Shown: piece after piece, positions 1 through 12,183 of the stretch
Layout of the letters: every line of letters begins with the position of its first letter
How positions within the stretch are numbered: position 1 is the first letter of the stretch
Origin: Mytilisepta virgata
Lineage: Eukaryota; Mollusca; Bivalvia; Mytilida; Mytilidae
Length of the DNA stretch: 64,000 bases
Assembly (NCBI GenBank): GCA_028015205.1
Contig: CM051521.1
Location: 88,574,513-88,638,512, forward strand
Direction: 5' to 3'
Position numbers and translations under genes: made by a program
The notes under the pieces: model-generated
Told to the model about the DNA's origin: nothing
What the model saw: the letters and a program-made list of their open reading frames with translations, nothing else
Database searches by the model: none

Positions 1-950
1 GAATGGACGGCAGGCACATGTTTATGTCGCTACACAGATCAGGGTAAGCATGTACTTTATCGTAACTGAAACCGAATAAGTAAATAAAAAGTAGCAAGTT
101 AGATGAAAAATGTACATCTCTTGCACGCAATCAAAGTAAAGACGATGAAATAACGTATTTAGTTAGCCATACATTCCAATGGTGCATTGAAAAAATTGGT
201 CTTATTAAAAAGTTTGTATGCTTTAACCAAGCTGTACAAGATACATTATATTGGGCCTTCTTTCTGACTAGTTTATTATCAATCATCCTCTATTAAACAT
301 ATATTTGACGAAATCGTACATCGGTTATGTTCGTGTAAGGTTTGTCCTTGTTGCTTTCTGGTGTTCTTTCACTTCTATAACGTGTTAAAGTTGGAATAAG
401 CTCCTGTACATGCTAAATGTCAGAATTAATATTACACCACTGTTAGATGACAGTTCATGGCTATAATAATGGATAAATTTGTACTTATATCTGATTAATA
501 TTCATCGTTTTTTTCTCGGTAAATTATTCTGATTAATGAAAGATTCGTACACATGCCCACTCAACTCTCTAATTGATAAAAATTGGTTACGGTTAATGTT
601 TACAAGATACTGGGTAATTTCAAATTTATGGAATATGATTCGATAAAATACTTCCCTTTTGATGTGTGTTTGTATTATCTATTAAGATACTCACAAGTAT
701 GGTTAAAATGTGTAGTCAGAACAAAAACTTGCAATGAAAGAGATTGACATTAGTTCCGAATTAATTTCTACTTATACTCTAATGGAATTAACTAGAATTA
801 AACAAACACATTATTGCTGAATTTTCTGACAAAAAACTAAAATAATAATATTTACCACTACCAGTTGCTATGCATGGCAGAGATAAGCAGGCGTGATGTA
901 TACATTTCCATGTTCTCCTTTCTTTAAGGACCAATTTCGGATCAGTAGAG
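1..950. other. AT-rich non-coding stretch
   Basis: No reading frame of convincing length or composition and no clear repeat was found. Only short frames broken by stops are present. Confidence 0.5.
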
Positions 951-1234
951 GTCGTATAAATGAGTTGTCGGATCAATGAGTCTTGGACTAACGAGTTGTC
1001 GGATCAATGAGTGTCGGACTATTGAGTTGTCGGATCAATGAATGTCGGACTAATAAGTTGTCGGAGTAATGAGCCCTCGGACCAATGAGTGTCGGTCTAG
1101 TGAGTTATCGGATCAATGAGTGTCGAACTAACAATTGTCGGACTATTAACCGTCGAACTAAAGAACTATCCGACAAATGAATGTCGGAGTTATGAGCTGT
1201 CGAACTGGTGAACTGTCGGACCAATGACTAATGT
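951..1234 (+). repeat. Minisatellite of degenerate ~15-16-bp units
   Basis: About 18 imperfect units built on GTCGGATCAATGAGT and GTCGGACTATTGAGT run head to tail. The alternation of GATC- and GACTA-type units gives a rough ~31-bp super-period. Units decay towards the right end, where they read GTCGAACT. No coding function is visible. Confidence 0.8.
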
Positions 1235-3370
1235 TTAACGCCGTCCTGGCGGTATTGCGACGAGAACTAATTAGGATCGAGCTGATTTAAATTGCAAACA
1301 GTATCTAAAACCAAAAGACTATTTACAGATAAAAAATTAAAGGCAGAGTAAACAGTAAAACAAAAATCACAATCGAAATTACAGTCAATTAAATGATGTT
1401 TAACAGTGTGTAGATATCGGCATGGGATACACTCCGGAGGCGGCTCATTCTATTCTCTAAAATAAAGGAATGAGTCGTCCTGGTGTGTCCAATGCAATAC
1501 CCAGTTAAACCAACTTGGTCTCTGCGGGATCTGCCAACAGACGGGACATTCTCCCCATCAAAGTTCGCTGTTTAGCATGTAACTTATTCTCTATTTACAG
1601 ATCCCACTGTGACTGCCATAGTTTTAAAATATATTTAGATATATATCTTGCTGATAGATTTATTAAGCGCACTCTTCGCTTCCTGGTCTACGGCGGTGTT
1701 TCCCCTAGATACCGACGTGGCTTGGTATCCAGAATAACACTATCTCTTTGTCAATTTTAATCAACATTTTATGAAATTCAATAATATGAGAAAGAGAGGT
1801 GTTTTTTGTATTTTTTTTTTTAACTTCAAATAGCTAACAGACAAGAGATTGAATCAGAGCAAATTAAGAACAACTCTTTGTCGGACGACCCTGATAAATT
1901 TCAAGGCAAGTACAATAGCCCTTCCTTTATAAGTAAAAATGGAATTGCAAGATGCAAAACTAAGGGTTGCTGCTTTCTGCCCATCAACAGCAGCTGCAGC
2001 CACTTGGTCTCCATCAACTGATGTGTCATCAATTGGATGAAACATTTAAAATCTTCTGCATCAGATTGGTTTTTCATTTTTTTTTAAATCAATGCATTTA
2101 ATGTTATTCATAATGTTTGAAAATTTTATGGATCATTAAAATTTATAAATTGCCTTTTTATGTAATCCTTAAAACATTTTATATGCAGATTTATGTATGT
2201 TTTTCATTAGACGTTTTGTAACGCAAATATGTGTCATAGTGCAGTGACTGGAACGTCTAATATTTTTAAATTGCACTTCGCTCCGTGAGTCTAGATATAA
2301 AATCAATAATATTACTTCTTGTCATACAACAGTGCACAGGAAAATAAAAACGATTCTGTGATTAATCACAGACTAGTTATTTCATTATATCCCTGTTTTT
2401 GAAGAAAATTGGAATCATATCATATCATCGTCTGAATGATGCATCATTATTTGTATGTGTTTTGTACCGGAGAGGACATTTCGTAAGTTATTATAACCCA
2501 TGTCCAGTCCAATTGTATTACACGTGTATCTGTTTTTTCTCTTGAAGTTTAATTACCAAGAATATTCTATTTAAACACTTATTTACATATATAATTCATC
2601 ACATATTTTTCCTGTAGTTTTATTGTTTGGGTCAACCAAGTAAAGCGTGCATGTCTGTTTAGGATCAACAATTACTTTGTTTATTCAGCAGTTCAAAAGA
2701 TCTATTGACTTATACCCTAGAGGGTTTGAGTCCATATAGCTCTGCTGACAAATAATCAGGAAAAACAAACTTAATTAGAATGTTTTTATCATTTGCATCC
2801 CAAATTGTGCTAATTTTTCATAAATTACAGCTTAATTTACAACATCCGAACACACTATAATGATTTTCGTAAAGGAAATATTATGCAATTATGATTCAGA
2901 AAAAGTTTCATTTGTTAAAATCAAGGTCCTGTTATTATTTGAAACCATGTATAGGAGCAAAAAATATGCCATTAATTAATACTTTATGGCATTCTTATTT
3001 GGTGTTGCATAGTAATAAATCGGAACGATAACATTTCAGTAAAAAACAATGCTAAGAAACCGAAACTGAAAATTAGTTTATCTACCCAGTCTACAACGGT
3101 CCTTTCAATGGTATCAGTTTTTTTACTCATAAATCGTCCATGAAATTTATGTCAATGTTTTTAATTTTGAAAAATTAGGACCTAGTATTGCTGTGTAATA
3201 TGAAATTAGGGATATACCCTATCAATTCTTGAAAGAAAATTCTTACGTAAATGTGAACGCGACAAAAAATTAACAAACCTTCATTGCTGCTCTTCATATC
3301 AAAGTCATGGTGAGGTCTTTAACACAGAGAAAAATTCCAACCGCACTGTGCGATCGAGAGCGACCTATCG
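1235..3370. other. Intergenic stretch without a recognisable gene
   Basis: Short frames exist at 1,515-1,760 (+) and 1,854-2,045 (-), but neither shows a family motif or a splice context I can defend. The rest is AT-rich with homopolymer runs. Confidence 0.4.
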
Positions 3371-3375
3371 CCGGT

Positions 3376-3466
3376 ATGGAGAGATTTTTTTGGTTTGTCA
3401 TTGTTAATCTTTTCTGTTATCTCTGCATTGCAAAATACCCATTTAACTCGAAGAAACAGTCTGACA
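3376..3466 (+). CDS. Candidate orphan signal-peptide exon
   Basis: An ATG at 3,376 opens a frame starting MERFFWFVIVNLFCYLCIA, a hydrophobic stretch typical of a cleavable signal peptide, followed by a basic polar segment. The frame meets a good splice donor (ACA followed by GTGAGT) at 3,467. That is the usual layout of a first coding exon of a small secreted protein. No downstream exon was recognised; a Penelope-like fragment lies immediately downstream. It may be chance or a gene remnant. Confidence 0.2.
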
Positions 3467-3544
3467 GTGAGTATATCGGAGCATGGTAAAGTTTATGTCG
3501 CAAAAATGACGACCTAATTTTATCCCTAATTATGACACAGAAGG

Positions 3545-4228
3545 ACGCACTCTCTTCATTGCAATATTTAAAAAGATTATCAGCGCCATGTCTGTAATAT
3601 TAAATAGGCTTAGTAATTTTTGTGAGGTTGATCATGGATGTCTTTCCGGTTATTTCCGAACCTCTCGTGATCAGATATTTGTAAAACACAATTATCAGTG
3701 GCGCCAATCAGATGTGGAATCTTAAAAACCCCAAAAATTTATTACAATATCTAAAATCAAAATCTTTGGCCCCACGCAACAAAATAACAGTATTCGACTT
3801 ATCTACACTCTACACTACCATCCCACATTCTCGATTTAAATATCGATTGAAACAACTAGTTCATCAATATTTTTTTTCAAGAAAAAGGGCAAACGCAGGT
3901 ATATAGTTCTAGTTTCATTTACAGAAAAGGCTTATTTCGTGAAGAACTACTCTGGTCCCGATAAAAAGTATTCTGAAGATGAAATTACAAACATGTTAGA
4001 TATTCTCATGGACAACATATTTGTTGAATTTGGCCGTCCCATTTTTCAAAAAACCCATCGGCATTCCAATGGGAACCAACTGTACTCCTCTCCTCGTCGA
4101 TCTGTTTCTGTACTCATATGAAACGGACTTCATTCAAGGGCTAATCCTTTGATTTCACTTTTCGTTATAAAGATTACGTGTTGTCGTTAAATAACGACAA
4201 ATTCCAAGACTTTCTACATCTCATCAAA
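3545..4228 (+). pseudogene. Penelope-like reverse transcriptase fragment, copy 1
   Basis: Conceptual translation over several frames gives blocks typical of the Penelope-type RT family abundant in molluscs. They include TVFDLSTLYTTIPHS (RT motif near 3,800), KKYSEDEITNMLDILMDNIF (near 3,945), a corrupted IPMGTNCAPL-type block (near 4,055) and DYVLSLNNDKFQDFLHLI (near 4,175, where the second aspartate of the catalytic YxDD-type box is Y instead of D). Frameshifts and stops separate the blocks, so it is inactive. It is cut off abruptly at 4,228 by the SINE hairpin, and the C-terminal part and 3' tail are missing. Copy 2 at 20,590-21,840 is the same family. Confidence 0.7.
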
Positions 4229-4436
4229 GGGGCCTCGGTGGCCAAGTGGTCTAGGTAGTTCGTCGTGACTACTAATGATCACTAGCCTGAGGTTGTAAGT
4301 TCGAATCTCACCAGTGGTGGTGTGTGTTCGACTCCAATCTGAATTGACAAGGATTGCAAATTTTCCTAGCGTTGACAGGCTAGTGATCAGTAGTAGTCAT
4401 GACGAACTACCTAGACCACTCGGCCACCGAGGCCCC
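4229..4436. mobile_element. tRNA-derived SINE in snap-back configuration
   Basis: The left arm (4,229 to about 4,299) begins GGGGCCTCGGTGGCC and carries RNA polymerase III boxes: an A box TGGCCAAGTGG at about 4,239-4,249 and a B box AGTTCGAATCT at 4,298-4,308, as in class II (Leu/Ser-type) tRNAs. The right arm (about 4,366-4,436) is the reverse complement of the first ~70 bases, ending GGCCACCGAGGCCCC. The result is a 208-bp hairpin with a tRNA-like head facing inward from each end. It sits exactly at the junction between a Penelope-like fragment and a LINE fragment. Confidence 0.7.
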
Positions 4437-4437
4437 T

Positions 4438-5420
4438 AATGGTAACTTGAGCCATAGTCTAGAGTATCTTGCTAGAAAGGCCAAAAAAGTTATGTTTTCT
4501 ATAAAAGCCAGAACTTCTTTATTGGAAAATCTTCCTATGCAGGCCTCAAATAACCTTTTTGACAAATAAGTACGCAGTGTTGACATTCAACTCTGAAATT
4601 TCATTTATCGATAATTTTTTTGACTTATCATAGGGTAAAAATTAGAGCAGAAAAAAGTGGGAACGGTCTTGATCCATTTTATTTTATCGATAAAACTCCC
4701 TCTGAAAAAGTTCATTTAAATTTTTTTAAATTTATATTGGGAATAAAGAAGTCTGCATCAAATGCTGGGGCACGATCTGAACTTTGAAGATTGCAAGCAG
4801 ACCTTTCATTTCGATTCAATCTTTCATTTATCTACCAAGACTTTTCACCGAAAGCATAGATCTCCTTCTTAAAGAAGCTTTTATGTTGTCAAAATCTCTT
4901 GACAGCAGCGGTGCATATTATTGGTATATGTTTGTCAAGAATATAAATATTGTGCCTGGTAGCGATATCGTATATAAAATAGAAAATTGTAAAAATTTGA
5001 AAGAAATCCTAATCAAGAGAGAAATAGAAGATAAATATAAAATAGTAAATGTAAATAAATTAAATAGTTATGATGAAAAAAGTAAGTTATTTAATATAAA
5101 AATATTAAACTTGGTCCAGATAAAGAATTTTACTCAAGTTACCACGATTTTATCATACGAAAGTGTGACCACAACCTAGAAATTGAAAATGGTAGATATT
5201 TAAAAATTCCTGGAGAAAATAGGCTTTGTATAAACTAAGTCAGTTACTTGAAAACGAGGGACATTTCCTCCTAGATTGTAGAAATTAAGGTTAGATTTAT
5301 TTAACAAATTAAACTGGAAAGATGAATTTATGTAACTTCCAAAAGACCAAATAAATTATTAAATTATTAAACCCTATTTCAACAGAAAATGTGAAACTAA
5401 TCGGCTACTATTTTTTGAGG
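4438..5420 (+). pseudogene. LINE reverse transcriptase C-terminal fragment
   Basis: Several frames together give the region downstream of the RT domain in a common bivalve LINE family. Recognisable pieces are LEYLARKAKKVMFSIKARTS (near 4,460), RLFTESIDLLLKEAFMLSKS (within the open stretch 4,784-5,179) and CDHNLEIENGRYLKIPG (near 5,170), followed by a decayed cysteine-rich tail. The frame is broken at 4,564, about 4,760, 5,177 and beyond. It is a 5'-truncated dead copy. A related LINE tail lies at 34,609-35,135. Confidence 0.65.
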
Positions 5421-6566
5421 CAGTCATTAGAACTGAGAACAGAAACAGCTTAATTTTCATGTTTATATATATGCGTTTACAGTCAATTAAGGAACTGATA
5501 CGTCATGATTTAACTTTCAATTAACTTATGTAGCATTCTGGATAATTTTCATACGTATTATTCAGTAGCAAAAGTGCAATATCAGACGAAACTGCAGATT
5601 TGTCAAAAGTGTGTGCCCTTATCCTCGTACGAATCTGCGATTATGTCGAAGTGTTTGAACAGAGGATGCGATTGCTTTGGGCAACTTTTACTGGCGAGGG
5701 TCACTGAAGTTGTCAGAAGTACGGTGTGCTTATTGGCAACATCCACTTCAAGTATAATATTGTAAGAAAATACGGATTCTCACCTTAAAGCGGACTTTCT
5801 GGCGGCCATTTTTGTTTGCCCTTATCCCGGTATATGACGTAGATTCCCCACTGTGTGATCTATTCAGGGCAACATACATAATGAAATCCTAACATTGAAA
5901 TAAAACCAATCAAATTGCAAATTATATTTTTTTATGGATTATGTTATTTTTGTACGGCGTTTTGTCAGTTGGGTTGCTTTGATTGGTATTTTATTGCTGA
6001 CCTTTCCTATTATCCATTTTGTTATTTATTTGTGAATGAACTAACCATTTACACACATTTCAATAATAATGAGTCATTTTTTCATGACTTTACTTTGTTT
6101 CATTCCAATGAGTTGCACTGATATATTCAGGATAACACAGGTAAGGACATTATATAATGTAGTTGTAAAATTTAACCAATCGAATTGCAAATAATGCAAT
6201 GCATTACGGATGTTAATTGCATGTGATAAAACGTCACTATGTTTTGACGATGAAATATAAATAAGATTGCTTTCAGCGTCTATATCTTTTGTTTTAAAAC
6301 TATTTATTTCGCTGCTGTTTTACGATTTTTCACAGTTGAAATACGGCTTGCAAGTGTCTATGGAAGAATTTCAATGACATTTTGTACAGGATTATAGGAA
6401 TAGGCTTAAACAATTGAAATATGTTACAACATTTGAAAGGTAATATTATGTCTCAAAATGTAAGTTTTAAATGTAAAACTCACTATGGCATATTCTGTCA
6501 CCAAGTAAACCTGAAATCATTTATAAGACCAATTATCTGAGATATCGAGCAAAAAGGTTAGTCTAG
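5421..6566. other. Intergenic stretch, no gene seen
   Basis: Short frames at 5,574 and 5,915 lack recognisable domains. The DNA is AT-rich. Confidence 0.4.
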
Positions 6567-6662
6567 TCTGAATTTGTCTTAACTTCATCAAAATGAGTTT
6601 ATTTTATCCCAACCTGTCCTGGCTGAAGTTTTAAATAGTCTAAGCAGGCTTAATAAGTCTAT
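6567..6662 (-). repeat. Dispersed ~95-bp repeat, inverted partner of 11,869-11,961
   Basis: The reverse complement of this block matches 11,869-11,961 over about 95 bases with scattered mismatches. Shared words include AAGCCTGCTTAGAC, CTCATTTTGATGAAGT and AAGACAAATTCAGAC. The pair brackets the LINE at 6,971-11,273 in opposite orientations. Confidence 0.7.
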
Positions 6663-6970
6663 GATATTAAAAATGACTCTCATCCAATTTAGCAAAATGT
6701 ATATAAATATATTTTAAATTTGTCTCGAGAAATTATGATCTGTTTGAATTAATTTCTTTGTTAATTACACTTTGTTCCATAAATAGCAATAAGGAAATAA
6801 CTAATAATAAAACACGCCAGCCACGCTGCATATCCCCGCGCCACTGTTGTGTTAATCACAAAATTAATGCTACGAGTTCAATCAAGGAACATTTCACAAA
6901 AGAACAATACCATTTTTTCACTATTTCACTACCATTTCTTCTTTTTTAAATAAAATAGCCAGTGCTATGA

Positions 6971-7582
6971 ATGGCAAAACAGCTAAGCCTATCTGAATTA
7001 AAAACGAATGTTACAAACTCATACGCAAACGCAGTTTCCCCTAATAGAACCCCAGTTAAAGAAACTACTCAAGACGTGAATAGTAATACAACTCAGACCG
7101 TTACACCTGTTTGCGTTACACCTGAGCGCACCCCTTTACAGTTGTCTAGCCCATTGATCGCTATTAATAACCCGAAGTCCGATAACGCCACTGATCTTGA
7201 CTCTAATTCGAATACAAGTACTCAAGCCAATACATACAACATACCAGTTCGAACAAATGGAATTACGGAAAAAGTCAGTACGATCAACGAAGATTCATTC
7301 ACTGGTGTCACTAGAAACCGAACCGCACGTTATTACTTGTATGGCATCTCGATGAAATCAAGAAATGGTATTTGGAGCTATTTAACCGAACGCGGAGTCA
7401 CTGCAACTTTTTTGAGAATATTTGATCCGAAACATGACTATTCTCGTGTTTTCTCAGCTAAACTGAATGTTACCTAAGACAGTGTACAACTTATCGAAAC
7501 ACCAAGTTTTTGGCCGAAAGGTGTTTGTTGTAGGAAGTGGTTGAGTAATTGCGAATGGTACGGTGAGCAAGATAACAATTAA
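6971..7582 (+). pseudogene. LINE ORF1, one in-frame stop
   Basis: The frame from ATG 6,971 begins with a Ser/Thr/Pro/Asn-rich N-terminus, followed by a compact segment starting RYYLYGISMKSRNGIWSYL. A TAA at 7,475-7,477 interrupts it, but the same frame continues with sensible sequence, including WPKGVCCRKWLSN, to a second stop at 7,580-7,582. I infer a point mutation in an ORF of about 203 codons. ORF1 proteins of such LINEs bind the element RNA. No zinc knuckle or RRM core was recognised with confidence. ORF2 starts 73 bases downstream. Confidence 0.6.
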
Positions 7583-7655
7583 ACATTACATCATGATTTT
7601 TAAGCCTTATATTTTTTATTTGTTATTCCCAACTGTATTTATAATTTTGGTAACT

Positions 7656-10600
7656 ATGGGTTGTATCAATATTATGACCTGGAATGTAAGCGGCATAATG
7701 TCCTCAACTGTATGCCTGTCTAATCTACTTGAAATGTCAAATTGCGATATTTTTATTATAACTGAACACAAATTGAAACCAAACTCATTGCAATATTTAT
7801 CTTCTATAGATAATAGGTACAATTGTATTAGTAAAGCTGATGAATTACCAAACTGTTATAGAGCTTTTCATGGAAAAGGTGGTGTTGCATTTTTATACAA
7901 ATCTACACTTGAATTTTCGATAAGTGAAATAAATGATATTCAATCAAATCGTATTGTAAGCATTGAGTTAAACAGTCAAATACTGTACCTTTTTATATAT
8001 TTGGAACATATTTACCCCCAGATGACGACATAGATGCTTATAGAAATGAACTGAATCTTTTAGAATCATTGTTCTCATATTACATTAATTATGGTTACGT
8101 TATTATTGTAGGTGATTTAAATGCTAGCTGTAGTATACATAACACTGTTAATGTAAACAAGCCTAAATCAGTTTTACTTAGTAATTTTGTATCACAGTAT
8201 AACCTTCAGTATGCAGGTTTTGGTTTTCAATTCAAAGGGCCTAATTATACTTTTATAACAAAACAAACCATGTTAGATTATATTTTATTAGACAAAAGTG
8301 TATTGAGACAACTGATCTCTTATGAAATCCTTGATGAGGGGTCGATTAGCAGCAGGTCAGATCATCTACCCGTATCAGCTTTTTTTCGTTTAAACTGTAA
8401 TCCGCACTATGTTATAAATACGATGCTCCGTCTTCCTGCATGGCACAAGACCGAAGACTCTCTACTTTCGCAATACAATAAACATTTAAGCGATAACTTA
8501 GAACCATTAATTGACAGTATCGAGACTAACAATGAATCTGTTGATGAAATCTATAATCGCTTTGTTACAATTGTACATTTATCTAGTGACAATTCTATAC
8601 CAAAATATGGTTTTTACCCGAAACTTAAGCCCTACTGGACCGCTGAAGTCAAAGCTGCTCACAAACATGAAAGGGCAATGCGTCGAATCTGGTTACATGA
8701 AGGCAGACCAAGAGGAATGCTGCACGAATCCTACAGAAACTACAAAAAAGCTAAAAACAATTTCCGAAACGTTCAGCGATACGCATCCGAAAAGTTTTTG
8801 CAAAAATCATTAGATGATCTTAATGAAGCAGCAGACTGTGATATTCGTCTGTTTTGGAAGTTAATGAAACGTTCAAAGCCTACATCGAAACGAATTTACC
8901 CTGAAATAGTGTTCAATGACAAACTTGGTAATACTCCGGAAACAGTAGCTGAAGCTTTCAAGGAATATTTTACAGACTTGTATAGCGAAAGTGAAAATGA
9001 GAACTTTGACGCTGAAAACAAACGTAGTGTAGAAGAGACTTGTGAAAACATTCACAAATCTCTAGTGCGTGGTGACACTCTTCCAAGGTGGTTCTATCAC
9101 AGAGGATGAGGTAGCCAACATAGTTAAAAATCTTAAACGAAAAAAAGCAAGTGGTATTGATCGAATTCAACACGAAAATATTTTGTATGGTGGTAAAACT
9201 ATTATTAAATTTCTAACCTGTTTTTAAATACTATTGTTGAAACCGCTGAACTACCTACAGCTTGGAAGCATGGACTGATTGTTCCACTGTATAAAGGCAA
9301 TAACAAACCTAAATACTTACCGGATAGCTACAGGCCTATTAGCCTTCTTTCTTGTACTCTTAAAATATTTGAACGTGTCTTATACTCTCGAATTCAAGAT
9401 GTAGCTTCAAAAAACATAACCTTTCCCAGCCCTCAACAACAGGGGTTTCAAACAGGGCTCAGTTGTCTCACTGCATCATTTAATTTGCAAGAAACTGTGT
9501 ATTTTAACTTAGAATTATCAAGTAAAGTGTATGTAGCCTTTATGGATAGTCGAAAAGCCTTCGACACAGTATGGCGAAAGAGGTTATTAGTCAAATTAGA
9601 TAGATTAGGTATAAAAGATAAATTATGGCAATTGATAGATAACCTTCATAATAATACATATACTGCAATTATTGTAAATCAATGTCAGTCTGACTTTTTT
9701 CTTGTCAGTGAAGGTGTTCGACAAGAGGGTGTCCTTTCAGGTTTACTATATGTAGTGTTTATTAATGATTTGCTAACTGATCTTCAGAATGTAAACTCAA
9801 ATACTAGTGTTAATAATGTTGTAAGTTGTGCCCCATTATTAGCTGATGACATTGCTTGTATTAGTACAACCCCCGTTATGTTACAACGTATGATTGATGT
9901 CTGTTATAAGTTCTCACGAATGTGGCGATTTACATTTAACGCACAGAAGTCATACATTGTGATATTTACGCTTAACCGAGGTCGGCCACATCCAACTTGA
10001 ACTGGACTATAGGACAGGAGTGTATTCCTATTTCAGACAAGGTAACCCATCTTGGTATAATCTTAAATGCTTACATTAAGACTCACGAAAAAACTATTAA
10101 AGCCTGTCAAAAAGGAAAGAACTCGTTTTTTGCATTTAATGGAATTTCTTCGGATACAACAAACCCGAGTGTTCTTGTTAAATTATATTTCGCTGTCGTC
10201 CTTCCATCTACATTGCATGGTTGTGAACTTTGGTCTAACCTCAAAGGGCAAGTCTTGTCTACTCTTAACCGATTTCAACACCTGATAGTCAAAAACATTC
10301 TGAAACTCAAAATTACTACTCGTTCGGATATGTGCGAAAGTATTCTAGGCTTCCATCCTATCACAAGTGAGATTGATAAACGCACAACAAACATTTATGT
10401 TTGGACAACAAACATTTATCTAAAGCAATCTTCTTGAATCGATTATTTTCATATTTGATGGACCCCAGTCGTAAACATCTTGGTTATGTTCCTGATGTAG
10501 TAACTTTACTTCATAAATATAGATTACACGAATATCTACTTGATTTATTCAAGATGGACACTTCCCCTCAAAACAAGAATGGAAAAGAATAGTTAAACAG

Positions 10601-11148
10601 AACGTGTCTAACGTACAATCCAGCGAATGGTCTACTCGCATAAATAACGATAGTGACTTTGTTAAATTTCGCGAAATACATAATACTGTCACATTTGCAA
10701 AATTTTGGAGAAACTCAAAAACATTAAATGAAATAAAAAGGTCATACTTTATAATAAACCTATTGACAGACGTTCCCAGTGGTTCACCAATGGTATGTTT
10801 AATATGTAATAGACAATACGTAGACTTTTTTGCCATATTTCTTGTACATGTTCTGCAACCAACGTCTTGAGACAAATCTGGTTGGACTTGATAATCGAAA
10901 ACTTCGACCTAGAACTGTTTACAGAACTTGACTCATACTCCCAGGATGATCTTTTTATTATTCTACTTAGGAAAATACCGAACACTATACAAAGCAGCGA
11001 TGATGATGCAATCAACTTCACTAAATTGTGCCAAGCTCATGTTGTACAATGCGCCGCAGAATACAACCGACAATTTAGACTTGTTCGTGATAACGTTAAC
11101 GTGGATGTACTAATACAGATATCCCCGATTGAAATGCATGTTTCATGA
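7656..11148 (+). pseudogene. LINE ORF2: endonuclease and reverse transcriptase, frameshifted
   Basis: From ATG 7,656 the N-terminus INIMTWNVSGI is the first motif of the apurinic-type endonuclease. GDLNAS (near 8,115) and SRSDHLP (near 8,350) are its catalytic GDxN and SDH motifs. The RT domain shows DSYRPISLLSC (near 9,325), FMDSRKAFDTVWR (near 9,540) and LADDIACIS (near 9,840), the latter being the catalytic xADD box. A C-terminal region with a CLICNRQYVDFF cysteine motif follows. The frame is lost near 8,005, 9,085, 9,225, 9,990, 10,400, 10,580 and 10,860. Function in life: nick target DNA and copy element RNA into the genome. It is now dead. Confidence 0.8.
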
Positions 11149-11273
11149 AATAATTGTAAATATTTGATATCTTTTTCCATTTTTTACACGTAATAATGTT
11201 TTGTTATTTGCTATATATATAAATTGTTCATATATCTCATGTATTTGAGGAAATAAAGGTATGAATGAATGAA

Positions 11274-11868
11274 TAATGTTAAATGAAGTTATCATACATT
11301 GATAATGTAAATACATGTAGTGAACTGTTTTTATGATGACATTTCTACTAATTAAGTGTAAATTTACCGCGGCAAAGTTGGAATTGTTCATTTTATTACC
11401 AATAATAAACGATAAATAACTTTCGATGATCCTGTCTATTAAGTCAGCTATAATCTAAACTACTTACTAGTACTAGGTGACTTCAGCAAAATAAGCGTGC
11501 TATAACAAATTTCAAAAATTTGTTTTAAATGCAGTATATAAATAGTATGATGAAAATGACATAAATCAGAATAATATGCACGTAATTACCATTTTTAATA
11601 TTGAGCCAGTTCAAAGTTGTAAATTTTCTGGAAATTTAGAAAAAAAAAAATCATTCCATTATATATATATAACCACAGTCTTCATTTCATTGTTATGCAT
11701 TGTCCTTTCCAAGTTTCTTGATCATAGGCAAAGTCAGTAACTAATAGCTGATATGCGTTCTAATTTTATTTGTGGCAAATATATAATATCTATCTTTAGT
11801 GGCTTTTATGAATGTGTTTGAAAATTCATTTTGAGATATGATTGGGGGTTATTTACAAGAGCCAAGAC
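11274..11868. other. AT-rich stretch, no gene
   Basis: A poly(A) run and a (TA)n run occur near 11,640-11,670. There is no coding signal. Confidence 0.4.
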
Positions 11869-12180
11869 TTATTAATTAAGCCTGCTTAGACAATTTAAAA
11901 CTTTAGTCAAGACAAGTTGGGACTGGGTCAGCTCATTTTGATGAAGTCAAGACAAATTCAGACTTTACAGACAGGGTGAGAATCTTGGTTGGAGATTGCG
12001 ACAGGTTTAGATTAGGTTGAGACTTGTTTAGCATTAGTCGAGACAGTTCAGACTAAGGTGAGACTCATTCAGCACATGTCAAGTAAATTTCAGACAAACA
12101 GAAATTGTTTAGACTAATTCAGACTTATTGAGACTGGTCATGACTGTGGTTCAGACAACTTAAGTACATTTCATTAAATG
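11869..12180 (+). repeat. Dispersed repeat copy followed by GAC/CAGACT-rich degenerate repeats
   Basis: The first ~93 bases are the inverted partner of 6,567-6,662. From about 11,940 to 12,150 the sequence keeps returning to short words such as TTCAGACT and GAGACT at irregular 12-25-bp spacing. This looks like a worn minisatellite leading into the 40-bp satellite. Confidence 0.55.
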
Positions 12181-12183
12181 TCA

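Larger units (their letters stand above)
6971..11273 (+). mobile_element. APE-type non-LTR retrotransposon (LINE), nearly full length, inactive
   Basis: The order ORF1, endonuclease, reverse transcriptase and C-terminal region is preserved. The 3' end carries an AATAAA at 11,252 followed by a short (TGAA)n tail (ATGAATGAATGAA). Such simple-repeat tails are seen in the CR1/L2 part of the LINE tree. The 5' boundary is uncertain; ORF1 starts at 6,971. Many frameshifts make it non-functional. Parts are given separately. Confidence 0.85.

Noticed and set aside
951..1234. CRISPR-like array
   Set aside because: Units of 15-16 bp without unique spacers in an animal-type genome; it is a minisatellite.
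1854..2045. 63-codon minus-strand frame with an Ala-rich segment
   Set aside because: Looks slightly protein-like but matches no family I know and has no clear exon borders.
5915..6121. 68-codon aromatic-rich frame
   Set aside because: No Kozak or splice support, and composition follows the local T-rich DNA.
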